From DASRCB01 sp035653295 (GTDB lineage Bacteria > Acidobacteriota > Terriglobia > Bryobacterales > Bryobacteraceae), in the NCBI GenBank assembly GCA_035653295.1, contig DASRCB010000401.1, forward strand, positions 1 to 12,489: 12,489 nucleotides of DNA, read 5' to 3'. The translations under genes and the position numbers were made by a program. Numbering within the stretch: position 1 is the first letter of the stretch; the number at the start of each line of letters is the position of its first letter. Positions 1 through 7,292 of this stretch are shown piece after piece. The notes below the pieces were generated by a model. The model ran no database searches. It was not told where the DNA came from and saw only the letters and a program-made list of their open reading frames with translations.

Positions 1-1043
1 AGGCGGCCCGGATCGCGGGGCAGCGCCAGCTTGCGGACGAGAGTGCCGTAGGTGTAGCTGTGATAATCGCTCGATTCGATAAGCTTGCGGCGGCACTGCG
101 CCAGCAGATCGGCGCCCGTCGGCGCACCGTCCAGGTTGACACGAATGGGCAGGAAATTGACGCAGTGGCCCACCAGCGGACCCCCCGGCATGCGTGACTG
201 CGCCGCGATCGGAATGCCCACAACGAGATCGGTCTGGCGCGTCAGACGGTAAAGCAGCGCATTGAAGCCGGCCAGCAGCATGCCGAATAACGTGCTGCCG
301 TGGGACGCTGCCGCTTTGCGGATCCGGATACAGGAGGCGCGGTCGATATGCGCGCGATGCGTCGCCCCGCGATAAGACTTGACCGCCGGCCGCGGCCGGT
401 CTGTCGGGAGATCGAGCAGCGGCGCGGGCAGGTCAAATTCCTTGATCCAGTACGATTCCACCTTCTGCGCTTCTTCGCCACGGTGCAATTGCTTCTCCGA
501 CCACGCATATTCGCTGAAGCGAGCCGGCTCGGGCAATTCGCACGGGCGTCCTTCGCACTGCGCGTTATAAGCCTCGGCAATCTCGCGGAGGATGATGTTC
601 GTGGACCAGCCATCGCAGATGATGTGATGGATGCTGAGCAGCAGGACGTGCTCGCGTGCGCTCAGCCTCGCCATCCGCGCCCGCACCAGCGGACCACGAA
701 TCAGGTCGAACGGACGACGCGCCTCCTCGTCAGCGATGTTGTGGATGGCGCTCTCGCGCTCGCCCGCGGGGAGGTGCGAGATGTCGGCCAGGGGCACCTC
801 GATATGAAGCTGCGGATGGCAGATGAGCATGTCGCCGGAATCGGTCAACGTGGCTCGGAGCGCTTCGTGCCTCTGGATCACCGTATCCAGCGCCTGGCGA
901 AGCGCGTTCTCCTTCAGCGCCTGGCGAAGCGCGTTCTCCTTCAGCGCGCCGGTGAGCCGCACTATCAAGCCTTCGTTGTACGCGCACGATTCCTCTTCAC
1001 CAAGCTGGGCCGACAGACGGATCTCCGTCTGAGCCTCGGTCAG
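1..1043 (-). other. Condensation domain (N-terminal about 347 residues; truncated by window edge)
   Basis: It begins LTEAQTEIRLSAQLG at residue 1618. It contains the catalytic HHxxxDG motif as HHIICDG (1756-1762), followed by VVGIPIAAQSR and GHCVNFLPIRV, and ends at the window edge near LVRKLALPRDPGR. The intact second His predicts an active amide-forming domain that joins the beta-keto acyl chain to the next amino acid, whose A domain would lie outside the window. Its first helix carries an exact nine-residue duplication (see repeat at 888-941), which may affect folding. Confidence 0.93.
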
Positions 1044-4000
1044 CGGCGCCTCGATCGGTTGGTTCGCAACCGGAGCCGCTGGCTCGGGTTCCGGCTCCGG
1101 CTTCGCCGTCGGCACTGGGTTCAGCGCATTGAGCATCTCGAGTTGCTTGTTCATGAGCGCCGTAAAAGCGCTCACCTGTTCCCGCAACAGCGCTTCCAGA
1201 TTTGACGGAGACGCCGCCTGCACAGGGGCAACCGGCGCGGGCGCGAGTTCCGGCGCGACACGCTGCTCCAGCCATGTCGCAAGCGTCGCAAACGTCGACT
1301 GCTCGTCCAGCAACTGCGCAAACCGGATCGGCGTCCCGAATTTCTGCTCGATGGCCTTCGCCGCCTGCGCCAGCAGCAGCGAGTCGAAGCCCATTTCCAG
1401 GAAGGTTGTACCCGTGGCGGAGGCGTCCAGCTTCGCACCGGCCAGCTCTTCGAAGAGTACCTGCACGGCATCGTGCAGCCTTGGTTTCGTCGTTACGTTT
1501 TGGATCGATTGATTCATCGGAGGCACGCTCTCGGCTGATCCAGATTGCCGTAGCAGTACGTTTTTGAGTAAGGCCGGTTCGATCCAGTACCGCGACCTCT
1601 CGAACGGGTACGTCGGTAGGGGCACGCGGTACCGGGCTGCGCCGCCGTGCAGCGCCTGCCAATCGGGCTCAATGCCGGTAACCCAGAGCCGCGCCACCGC
1701 CGTCATCAGGCACAGGCAATCGGAGACTCCTTCGAGAGCGTCGCCGATCGAGGCGATAGCGGCCATAGAATGCTGGCGCGCGAGCGTGGTCAGAGTGCGC
1801 CCTGGCCCGACCTCGAGGAGCACGTGCGTACGCTCGGACTGCATGCGCTGCAGCCCCTGGGAGAACCGTACCGTCTCTCTGAGATGGCGGGCCCAGTACT
1901 CGGGATCGGTCGCCTGCTCGGGCCGTATCCAGTCGCCGGTCAGGCACGAAATGTACGGCAGTGCGGGCGGCTTCGGCTGCGCCGCGCGGACACAGTCCCT
2001 GAACGTGCTAAGGATGGGATCCATCATCGGCGAATGGAATGCGTGCGAGGTCCGCAGCACCCGTCCCTGCAGGCGTTTCTCCAGGATCGCGATCGCCTCC
2101 GTCGGCCCGGATATGACGCACGAGCCTGAAGCGTTGACGGCCGCGATCGAGAGGTCGGGTCCCAGCAACGGCGCCACATCGGCTTCTGACATCCGCACGG
2201 ACAGCATAGCCCCAGCGGGCAGTTGCTGCATAAGCCGCCCGCGCTCGGCAACCAGGTTCAGCGCATCCTCCAGCGAGAACACGCCAGCCAGGCACGCAGC
2301 CACGAACTCTCCAACGCTGTGCCCAATCATGGCCGCCGGCCGAACACCGAACGAAATCCACAACTGAGCCAGCGCGTATTCAACGGAGAACAGCGCCGGC
2401 TGGGTCATGGCCGTCTGATCCAACGCTTGCTCCCCATCGACATGTGGAGCGGACCTTTCGCCTGCACGGAACATGAGTTCCTTCAAGTCACACCCGAGGC
2501 GCGCTCGCAGGAGTTCCGTGCAACGGTCGATCGCGCCCCGGAAGACGCGCTCTCGCTCATACAGCTCCCGCGCCATTCCGGGATACTGCGCACCCTGCCC
2601 CGGAAACAGGAACGCAACAGCCGCGTCCTTCACTGCCCGCCCACTGACAACACGCGTCGAGTCCATCGCCTCAGCGACAGTGGCGGCCACAATCGCCCGC
2701 CGATACTCGAACCGCCGCCGTCCCGTTTGCAGCGTGAACGCGACATCCCCGATCCGCTCGTTCGGCCAGGCGCGCAAATGTTCCTGAAGCTGCGAAGCAG
2801 ATTCCTCGACCGCTGCCTCGGACCGCGCTGAAATCGGCAATACCTGAAGTCCCGAGTCGCGAGCCGCCGGCTCGAGTGCCGGTGGCTGCTCCATCACGAC
2901 GTGAGCATTCGTCCCACCCACGCCAAACGCGCTCACCCCGGCGCGCCTCGGACCGTCAATGTCCGGCCAGGCGGCGAGCCGATCGTTCACGAAGAAAGGG
3001 CTGGATGCAAAATCGATCCGCGGATTTGGTTTCCGGAAGTTCAGTGTCGGCGGAATAATGCCGTGCTTCAGGACCAGAGCCGTCTTGATCAGCCCCGCGA
3101 TCCCGGCCGCCGCATCCAAATGGCCGACGTTCCCTTTGGCCGATCCGACAGCGCAATACTGTCGCTTATCGGTGTGCGCTCGAAACGCCTGGGTGAGTCC
3201 CGCGATTTCGATCGGATCGCCCAAAGGCGTCCCTGTCCCGTGTGCCTCCACATAGCCGATCGTCTCGGCGTTCACGCCCGCGGCATCCTGCGCCATGCGG
3301 ATAACTTCCGCCTGACCGTTCACGCTTGGCGCGGTGAAACCGGCCCGTCCCGAGCCGTCATTGTTCAGCGCGAAACCGCGGATGACCGCCCAGATGTGGT
3401 CGCGATCAGTAATCGCGTCTTCCAGCCGCTTTAACAGAACTACGCCGCAGCCGGAGCCGAAGACCGTGCCGCGCGCGTCCGCATCGAAAGGCCGACAGTA
3501 GCCGTCGGCGGAAACAATGCCGCCTTCCTGGTGCAGATATCCGCGCTTCTGCGGGAAGGTGATGGAGACGCCGCCCGCCAGGGCCATATCGCACTGTCGA
3601 TTCAGCAGGCTCTCGCAGGCCAGGCACGTGGCCACCAGTGAGGTGGAACAGGCTGTGCCCACGAACACCGCCGGCCCGCGCAGGTTCAGCTTGTAACTGA
3701 CCCGCGTTGCCAGAAAATCCGGGCTTGCGCCCAGCATCGCGCCGTAGTTGCCAACCTGATATTCGTTCGTGTACCTCTCGACGAATTCGGGATCGGAACA
3801 AAGATTGCGCAGGAAGTACGTGTTCGGACTGCAGCCCGCGAATACGCCAATGGAACCCTTGTATGCGGACGGGTCGTAACCGGCATCGTCCAGCGCGGAC
3901 GCCGAGCATTCGAGAAAGACCCGATGCTGCGGGTCCATCGTCTCGGCTTCCTTCGGGAAGATGTTGAAGTAGGCCGCATCGAAGCGATCCGCATCGTCCA

Positions 4001-5894
4001 TGACGGAACGAGCGCGCACCCAGTTCGGTGGGCGGGTTGCTGCTCCGCCCGTCTCCAGTTCCTCTTCGCTGAAATGCGAGATCGACCCCACGCCTTCCAG
4101 CAGGTTCTTCCAGTACTCGCTGACTGACTTCGCGCCCGGGACTCGCGCCGCCATTCCGACCACGGCGATGGCGCCGCTGAACTTCTTTTCGGGCCCCTGC
4201 CGGGGCTGCGCGTCGCCTTGCTCCAGCAGCTCGGCAACAGAATGAATCGTCGGACAACGAAACAGGTCGGTGATGGCAAGCTTATGGCCAAGGTCCTGCT
4301 CGATTGCGGCATGAATACGCAGCATCTGCAGCGAGGACCCGCCCAGATCGAAGAAGTTCTCATGGACGGCGACGTCGTGCCCCAGCATGCGCGCCCAGAT
4401 CGCCTGCAGGCGCCCTTCGAGTCCCGCAGCCGGCGGTTTCGCCAGGCGTGCGCGATCAACCTTGCCGTTGGTGGTCAGCGGCAGCTCATCCACGAAAAGG
4501 AACTCCGCCGGAATGCTCCATGCGGGCAATTCCAGGGCAAGGTGGCTGCGCAGACTCGCATTCTCCTGCCCGACCACATAGGCGACTAACCGTTTCTCCC
4601 CGCCGGCTTCCTCGACAGAAACCACTGAGTCCCGCACCCCGGCGATCCTGTTGATCGCGGCCTCGATCTCGCCCGGCTCGACCCGAAAGCCGCGAATCTT
4701 CACCTGCCGGTCGACGCGCCCGTGAAACTCGAGTACCCCGTCCGCGCGCCGCCGCACCATATCGCCCGTCCGATACAGCCGTCCTCCCCGCTCCGGCTCG
4801 AAGGTGTTCGCGACGAACTTCTCCTTCGTCAACTCCGGTGCATTCAGATATCCGCGCGCCACGCCATCGCCGCCGATGTACAACTCTCCGTCATCCGCGA
4901 TGTACGCCGTCGTGTGATTCAGCACGGACCCGATCGGGACCGGCTGATCGGCTGGGTGATCGTGCGGCACGCGATAGCAGCAGGTAAACGTGGTCGCCTC
5001 CGTTGGCCCGTAGCCGTTCACGAGCGCCGAGTGTGGCGCGGCATCGAGGAAACGCCGCACGTGCGCGCGGCTCAGCACATCGCCGCCGGCAAGCACCTGC
5101 GGAACCTCGGCGAGCGCATCGAGTTGCTGATCGACCATGGCGTTGAACAGACCGGAGGTCACCCACAGCGTCGTGACGCGGTAGCGCCGAATCGCCCCGA
5201 CAATGTCGGCCAGGGACGGAATGTCCGCGCTGACCACGGCCACAGTCGCCCCGTTCAGCAGCGCGCCCCAGATCTCGAATGTCGAAGCATCGAACGACAG
5301 CGGCGCCAGGGCCAGGAACACCTGCGATTCGTCGAAGCGGACGTACTCCTGATCGCGCACCAGCCGCGCAATCCCGCGATGTTCGATGAGAGCGCCCTTC
5401 GGGACGCCGGTCGAGCCGGAGGTGTACATGATGCACGCCAGCGACTCCGGCCCATTTGCGGACTCAATGTAGTGCACGCCTTTGGCTTGCACGAAGAGAT
5501 CCTCGAGAACCAGGACGCGCGTGCTGCCGCGAGGCAGGCAGTCCGCCCGATCTCGTGACGCAATTACCACCGGCGCCGCGGTGTCGGCCAGCACATGCGC
5601 CAGCCGCTCTGCCGGCGCCTGCGCATCGAGCGGCGCGTAGCAGCCGCCCGCTTTCAGGATGCCGACAAACGCCGTAATCAGCTCCGCCGAGCGTGGAGCA
5701 AACGTGGCCACCGGAGTCTCGCGCCCGACGCCCATTTCGCGCAACTGTGCGGCAATCGCATTGGCGTGCTGCTGCACCTCGCGGTAGGTCCACCGCTTCT
5801 CCCCATCGACGATGGCAACACGCTCACCATACCGCTCGGCGATGTCGTCGAACAGCCGATCAAGGCTGGAATCCCGCCACGTATTGATACCCAT
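1..5894 (-). CDS. Hybrid NRPS-PKS megasynthase, initiation end (A-PCP-KS-AT-ACP-C), 3' end outside window
   Basis: I read this frame codon by codon and it is open for 1964 codons to the window edge, with no stop or frameshift. The product should be a cytoplasmic assembly-line enzyme that activates an amino acid, extends it with one malonyl unit and passes it to a condensation domain. Domain order by residue: A about 10-485, PCP about 490-557, KS about 575-1003, AT about 1092-1440, ACP about 1475-1542, a helical and Pro/Glu-rich linker 1546-1617, and C from 1618 past the edge. There is no condensation or fatty-acyl loading domain before the A domain, so this is probably the first protein of the line. 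The ATG at 5894 was chosen because an in-frame stop lies at 5949-5951; the only close alternative is GTG at 5900. No clear Shine-Dalgarno precedes it. No ketoreductase is present. The final product is unknown. Confidence 0.96.
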   Translation of the reverse strand, partial: MGINTWRDSSLDRLFDDIAERYGERVAIVDGEKRWTYREVQQHANAIAAQLREMGVGRETPVATFAPRSAELITAFVGILKAGGCYAPLDAQAPAERLAHVLADTAAPVVIASRDRADCLPRGSTRVLVLEDLFVQAKGVHYIESANGPESLACIMYTSGSTGVPKGALIEHRGIARLVRDQEYVRFDESQVFLALAPLSFDASTFEIWGALLNGATVAVVSADIPSLADIVGAIRRYRVTTLWVTSGLFNAMVDQQLDALAEVPQVLAGGDVLSRAHVRRFLDAAPHSALVNGYGPTEATTFTCCYRVPHDHPADQPVPIGSVLNHTTAYIADDGELYIGGDGVARGYLNAPELTKEKFVANTFEPERGGRLYRTGDMVRRRADGVLEFHGRVDRQVKIRGFRVEPGEIEAAINRIAGVRDSVVSVEEAGGEKRLVAYVVGQENASLRSHLALELPAWSIPAEFLFVDELPLTTNGKVDRARLAKPPAAGLEGRLQAIWARMLGHDVAVHENFFDLGGSSLQMLRIHAAIEQDLGHKLAITDLFRCPTIHSVAELLEQGDAQPRQGPEKKFSGAIAVVGMAARVPGAKSVSEYWKNLLEGVGSISHFSEEELETGGAATRPPNWVRARSVMDDADRFDAAYFNIFPKEAETMDPQHRVFLECSASALDDAGYDPSAYKGSIGVFAGCSPNTYFLRNLCSDPEFVERYTNEYQVGNYGAMLGASPDFLATRVSYKLNLRGPAVFVGTACSTSLVATCLACESLLNRQCDMALAGGVSITFPQKRGYLHQEGGIVSADGYCRPFDADARGTVFGSGCGVVLLKRLEDAITDRDHIWAVIRGFALNNDGSGRAGFTAPSVNGQAEVIRMAQDAAGVNAETIGYVEAHGTGTPLGDPIEIAGLTQAFRAHTDKRQYCAVGSAKGNVGHLDAAAGIAGLIKTALVLKHGIIPPTLNFRKPNPRIDFASSPFFVNDRLAAWPDIDGPRRAGVSAFGVGGTNAHVVMEQPPALEPAARDSGLQVLPISARSEAAVEESASQLQEHLRAWPNERIGDVAFTLQTGRRRFEYRRAIVAATVAEAMDSTRVVSGRAVKDAAVAFLFPGQGAQYPGMARELYERERVFRGAIDRCTELLRARLGCDLKELMFRAGERSAPHVDGEQALDQTAMTQPALFSVEYALAQLWISFGVRPAAMIGHSVGEFVAACLAGVFSLEDALNLVAERGRLMQQLPAGAMLSVRMSEADVAPLLGPDLSIAAVNASGSCVISGPTEAIAILEKRLQGRVLRTSHAFHSPMMDPILSTFRDCVRAAQPKPPALPYISCLTGDWIRPEQATDPEYWARHLRETVRFSQGLQRMQSERTHVLLEVGPGRTLTTLARQHSMAAIASIGDALEGVSDCLCLMTAVARLWVTGIEPDWQALHGGAARYRVPLPTYPFERSRYWIEPALLKNVLLRQSGSAESVPPMNQSIQNVTTKPRLHDAVQVLFEELAGAKLDASATGTTFLEMGFDSLLLAQAAKAIEQKFGTPIRFAQLLDEQSTFATLATWLEQRVAPELAPAPVAPVQAASPSNLEALLREQVSAFTALMNKQLEMLNALNPVPTAKPEPEPEPAAPVANQPIEAPLTEAQTEIRLSAQLGEEESCAYNEGLIVRLTGALKENALRQALKENALRQALDTVIQRHEALRATLTDSGDMLICHPQLHIEVPLADISHLPAGERESAIHNIADEEARRPFDLIRGPLVRARMARLSAREHVLLLSIHHIICDGWSTNIILREIAEAYNAQCEGRPCELPEPARFSEYAWSEKQLHRGEEAQKVESYWIKEFDLPAPLLDLPTDRPRPAVKSYRGATHRAHIDRASCIRIRKAAASHGSTLFGMLLAGFNALLYRLTRQTDLVVGIPIAAQSRMPGGPLVGHCVNFLPIRVNLDGAPTGADLLAQCRRKLIESSDYHSYTYGTLVRKLALPRDPGR
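888..941 (-). repeat. Perfect 27-bp tandem duplication inside the C domain
   Basis: Two identical 27-base units lie head to tail at 888-914 and 915-941, followed by six more matching bases (942-947). They encode KENALRQAL twice (residues 1652-1660 and 1661-1669). Usual C domains have one such segment between the first beta strand and RHEALR. The reading frame is kept. Replication slippage, or an assembly error, would both explain it. Confidence 0.95.
1044..1259 (-). other. Inter-domain linker between ACP and C: amphipathic helix plus Pro/Glu stretch
   Basis: Residues 1546-1563 are Ala/Pro-rich. Residues 1564-1591 look like a continuous amphipathic helix (for example LEALLREQVSAFTALMNKQL), and 1593-1617 contain a PEPEPEP run. 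Similar Gln/Leu/Met-rich helices follow ACPs in some hybrid PKS-NRPS proteins. It probably spaces or orients the carrier relative to the C domain. No catalytic motif is seen. Confidence 0.6.
1269..1472 (-). other. Acyl carrier domain of the PKS module
   Basis: The motif FLEMGFDSLLLAQ gives Ser1505 as the phosphopantetheine site, with the D-S-L pattern of PKS-type carriers (contrast the LGGSS of the upstream PCP). It carries the malonyl extender and then the beta-keto product, which is offered to the downstream C domain. Confidence 0.93.
1575..2621 (-). other. Acyltransferase domain, predicted malonyl-CoA specific
   Basis: FPGQGAQ (1097-1103), the nucleophile Ser1193 in GHSVGE and the HAFH motif at 1284-1287 are visible. 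HAFH, and no Gln after the catalytic Ser, are the malonyl-CoA signature; methylmalonyl-specific domains typically show YASH and GHSQG. The usual end motif LPTYPFERSRYW starts at residue 1426. Only about 35-50 residues separate this from the ACP, too few for a ketoreductase, dehydratase or methyltransferase domain. Confidence 0.93.
2886..4172 (-). other. Ketosynthase domain fed by a PCP
   Basis: The catalytic triad is intact: Cys749 in VGTACSTSL, His885 in VEAHGTGT and His925 in KGNVGHLDAAAG. The domain ends near GGTNAHVVME (about 993-1002). The residue usually Asp before TACS is Gly here. Ketosynthases that accept aminoacyl chains from an NRPS often carry a non-Asp residue (for example Gln) at this place, which fits the upstream PCP. 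The function is decarboxylative Claisen condensation of the aminoacyl chain with malonyl-ACP. Confidence 0.94.
4224..4427 (-). other. Peptidyl carrier domain of the loading module
   Basis: The motif FFDLGGSSLQML matches the thiolation consensus, and Ser521 (second Ser of LGGSS) is the expected phosphopantetheine attachment site. It sits directly after the A10 motif and about 50 residues before the ketosynthase. It would hold the activated amino acid as a thioester and donate it to the KS, which is an NRPS-to-PKS handover within one chain. Confidence 0.9.
4440..5867 (-). other. Adenylation domain, predicted valine-activating
   Basis: Core motifs are all present: A3 YTSGSTGVPKG from residue 157, A4 LSFDAS 199-204, A5 NGYGPTE 293-299, A7 YRTGD 374-378, A8 from 392 and A10 NGKVD with Lys478. 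Aligned by eye to the GrsA PheA pocket positions, the specificity residues are D202, A203, F206, W244, L268, G270, G294, T302, F303 and K478. This DAFWLGGTFK code differs by one conservative change (L for I) from the published Val code DAFWIGGTFK, so valine or a similar branched aliphatic amino acid is the likely substrate. The GYGPTE and pocket signature argue against a fatty-acyl-AMP ligase. The alignment was manual, so position 278 (W244) is the least certain. Confidence 0.87.
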
Positions 5895-5941
5895 ATCCAC
5901 GGTTTCGAGTGTGCGGGTCCGTCCCGAAACTGTCGTGTATT

Positions 5942-5974
5942 CCAGGTATCAGAACTATGCCCAGAAATACCAGG
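5942..5974. promoter_or_regulatory. Imperfect dyad upstream of the megasynthase start
   Basis: CCAGGTAT (5942-5949) and ATACCAGG (5967-5974) form an inverted repeat with one mismatch and a 17-base spacer, 48-80 bases upstream of the ATG. The position and the locally AT-richer sequence would suit an operator. No matching regulator is visible in the window. Confidence 0.25.
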
Positions 5975-6090
5975 AGCCGCGCTCAGTACCGCCGCGCCGT
6001 CGCAGCGTACCGGTGTTCCGGAGCGTCAGTACCAGGGTGGTGAAGTGAGCTGATTCTTCTGGAGCCGGCACTCTGGGCGCAGCGGATTTC

Positions 6091-6103
6091 GACCGGCCCG
6101 GTC
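6091..6103. promoter_or_regulatory. Short palindrome GACCGG-C-CCGGTC
   Basis: A 6+1+6 perfect dyad in the gap upstream of the megasynthase. It could be a protein-binding half-site pair, but GC-rich palindromes of this length also occur by chance. Confidence 0.2.
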
Positions 6104-6116
6104 CTGGTCATCCTGT

Positions 6117-6146
6117 TCGCAGAGGCAAACTGAAATGGTTCTGCGA
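6117..6146 (-). terminator. Possible hairpin just downstream of the last glycosyltransferase
   Basis: A 7-bp perfect inverted repeat (TCGCAGA / TCTGCGA, 6117-6123 and 6140-6146) starts about 10 bases after the stop codon of the glycosyltransferase. The loop is 16 bases and no U-run follows, so it is a poor intrinsic terminator and may be chance. Confidence 0.25.
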
Positions 6147-6156
6147 GGCAGCGGTC

Positions 6157-7281
6157 CTAACGCCGTGCCGCGATGGCGTACTCAGGTTGTGGCGCCCGGG
6201 CGCCGACCGCTTCGTACACGCGCAGCACCTTGTCCGCCATGGCGCGAACAGTGAAGTTCTGCTCGAAACGCCGCCGTCCCGCCGCGCCCATGACGCAGCG
6301 CAGCGCCGGGCTCTCGATGAGCTGGCGCACGCGGTGGCGCAGTTCACCTTCATCGCCGGGGGGCACGACGAAACCGGTCTGACCATCGATGACCGACTCT
6401 CGCACTCCGCCTACGTCCGACGCGATGACGGGCAGCCCGGCGCGCATAGCCTCCAGGATGCTCACCGGAAAGCCTTCCCAGTTGGTGGACAGCGCGAACA
6501 CATGAGCGCCCGCCAGGATGGCCGGCACATCCAGCCGCTGGCCGGCAAAGACGCACCGTCCGTCCACATGGAGCGAGCGCGCGAGCGCCTCCACATGGGA
6601 ACGAGTAGGCCCGTCCCCCACGAACAGCACGCGCAGCGGTTCGGGAATTCCCGCGATAGCGCGCACGAGCAGGGCCTGGTTCTTCTGCTCCGCGAACCTC
6701 GCCAGCATGGCGATAACCGGCACGTCGCCGCGACCGGGCGTCGCGCGAGCCAGCACATCCGGGATGCCGTTGTGAACCGTCAGGAGCTTCTCCCGCGGCG
6801 CGACGCGCCGCGACAGGGCCAGTTTCCGATTGGCCTCCGACACATTGATGATCGCTGCCGAGCAGCGCCCGGCAAGCTTCTCCATAGGTACGCCGATCAT
6901 CTTCCACTTCAGGCTGGTCCCCTCGGAGAAGCACCAGGTATGGGCCGTGAACACCGCCGGCACGCCCGCGCAGCGCGCCGCCAGGCGCCCGAGAATGCCC
7001 GCTTTCGATGTGTGCGCGTGCACCACGTCCGGCAGCGTTCGTCCGATCAGCGCGACAATCTCGCCCAGCGCTCGCACGTCTTCGAAAGGGCTCATGGGCT
7101 GCACCAGATGCGGAACGATCTCATATGAGATTCCCAGCGAATCCAGCTCCTCAGTCAGGAACCCGCGCTCGCCCGTGCCCACTGTAATGTCGCAGTACTC
7201 GCGGATGGCGGCAAGCAAATCGATGACGTGCGTCTGCGCGCCGCCCAGTTCCGCTCTGGTGATCAAGTGCAGGATTCGCAT
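6157..7281 (-). CDS. GT4-family glycosyltransferase (374 aa)
   Basis: A probable cytoplasmic, peripheral-membrane GT-B enzyme adding a sugar to the lipid-linked polysaccharide repeat unit. The N-terminus MRILHLITRAELGGAQTHV has the Gly-Gly loop (13-14) of the acceptor-binding domain, followed by VVHAHTSKAGILGRLAA. The nucleotide-sugar domain shows VGDGP and the EX7E motif in NWEGFPVSILEAM (Glu269 and Glu277), then GLPVIASDVGGVRE. Length is normal for the family. The ATG at 7281 is fixed by a strong AGGAGG ribosome site at 7287-7292, which overlaps the stop of the upstream glycosyltransferase; the frame is open further upstream only as an overlap with that gene. It is the last gene of the polysaccharide operon. 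The sugar donor and acceptor cannot be read from the sequence. Confidence 0.95.
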   Translation of the reverse strand: MRILHLITRAELGGAQTHVIDLLAAIREYCDITVGTGERGFLTEELDSLGISYEIVPHLVQPMSPFEDVRALGEIVALIGRTLPDVVHAHTSKAGILGRLAARCAGVPAVFTAHTWCFSEGTSLKWKMIGVPMEKLAGRCSAAIINVSEANRKLALSRRVAPREKLLTVHNGIPDVLARATPGRGDVPVIAMLARFAEQKNQALLVRAIAGIPEPLRVLFVGDGPTRSHVEALARSLHVDGRCVFAGQRLDVPAILAGAHVFALSTNWEGFPVSILEAMRAGLPVIASDVGGVRESVIDGQTGFVVPPGDEGELRHRVRQLIESPALRCVMGAAGRRRFEQNFTVRAMADKVLRVYEAVGARAPQPEYAIAARR

Positions 7282-7286
7282 GTTCG

Positions 7287-7292
7287 CCTCCT
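7287..7292 (-). promoter_or_regulatory. Strong ribosome binding site AGGAGG
   Basis: On the minus strand AGGAGG lies five bases before the ATG at 7281 and overlaps the TGA stop (7292-7294) of the preceding gene. It decides the start of the second glycosyltransferase and rules out a longer in-frame start within the upstream gene. Confidence 0.85.

Larger units (their letters stand above)
5895..6156. other. 262-bp gap between the polysaccharide operon and the megasynthase
   Basis: No gene is supported here on either strand. The stretch contains several short symmetric elements listed separately, plus a direct repeat TCAGTACC at 5983-5990 and 6026-6033. I see no convincing -35/-10 pair, no sigma-54 element and no hairpin followed by a T-run on the minus strand. 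The promoter of the megasynthase, if it has its own, should be here. Confidence 0.7.

Noticed and set aside
300..1205. Plus-strand open frame of about 300 codons opposite the C domain
   Set aside because: It lies antisense to a domain with intact catalytic motifs, its translation is Arg-rich with no recognisable motif, and long antisense frames are expected in GC-rich coding DNA.
1440..1620. A hidden ketoreductase between AT and ACP
   Set aside because: Only about 35-50 residues separate the AT end motif from the ACP, and no Rossmann GxGxxG or catalytic Tyr/Ser pattern is present.
3420..3435. TTTAA-type triplets suggesting a stop in the KS frame
   Set aside because: In the megasynthase frame this triplet reads TTA (Leu) on the minus strand, so the frame is not interrupted.
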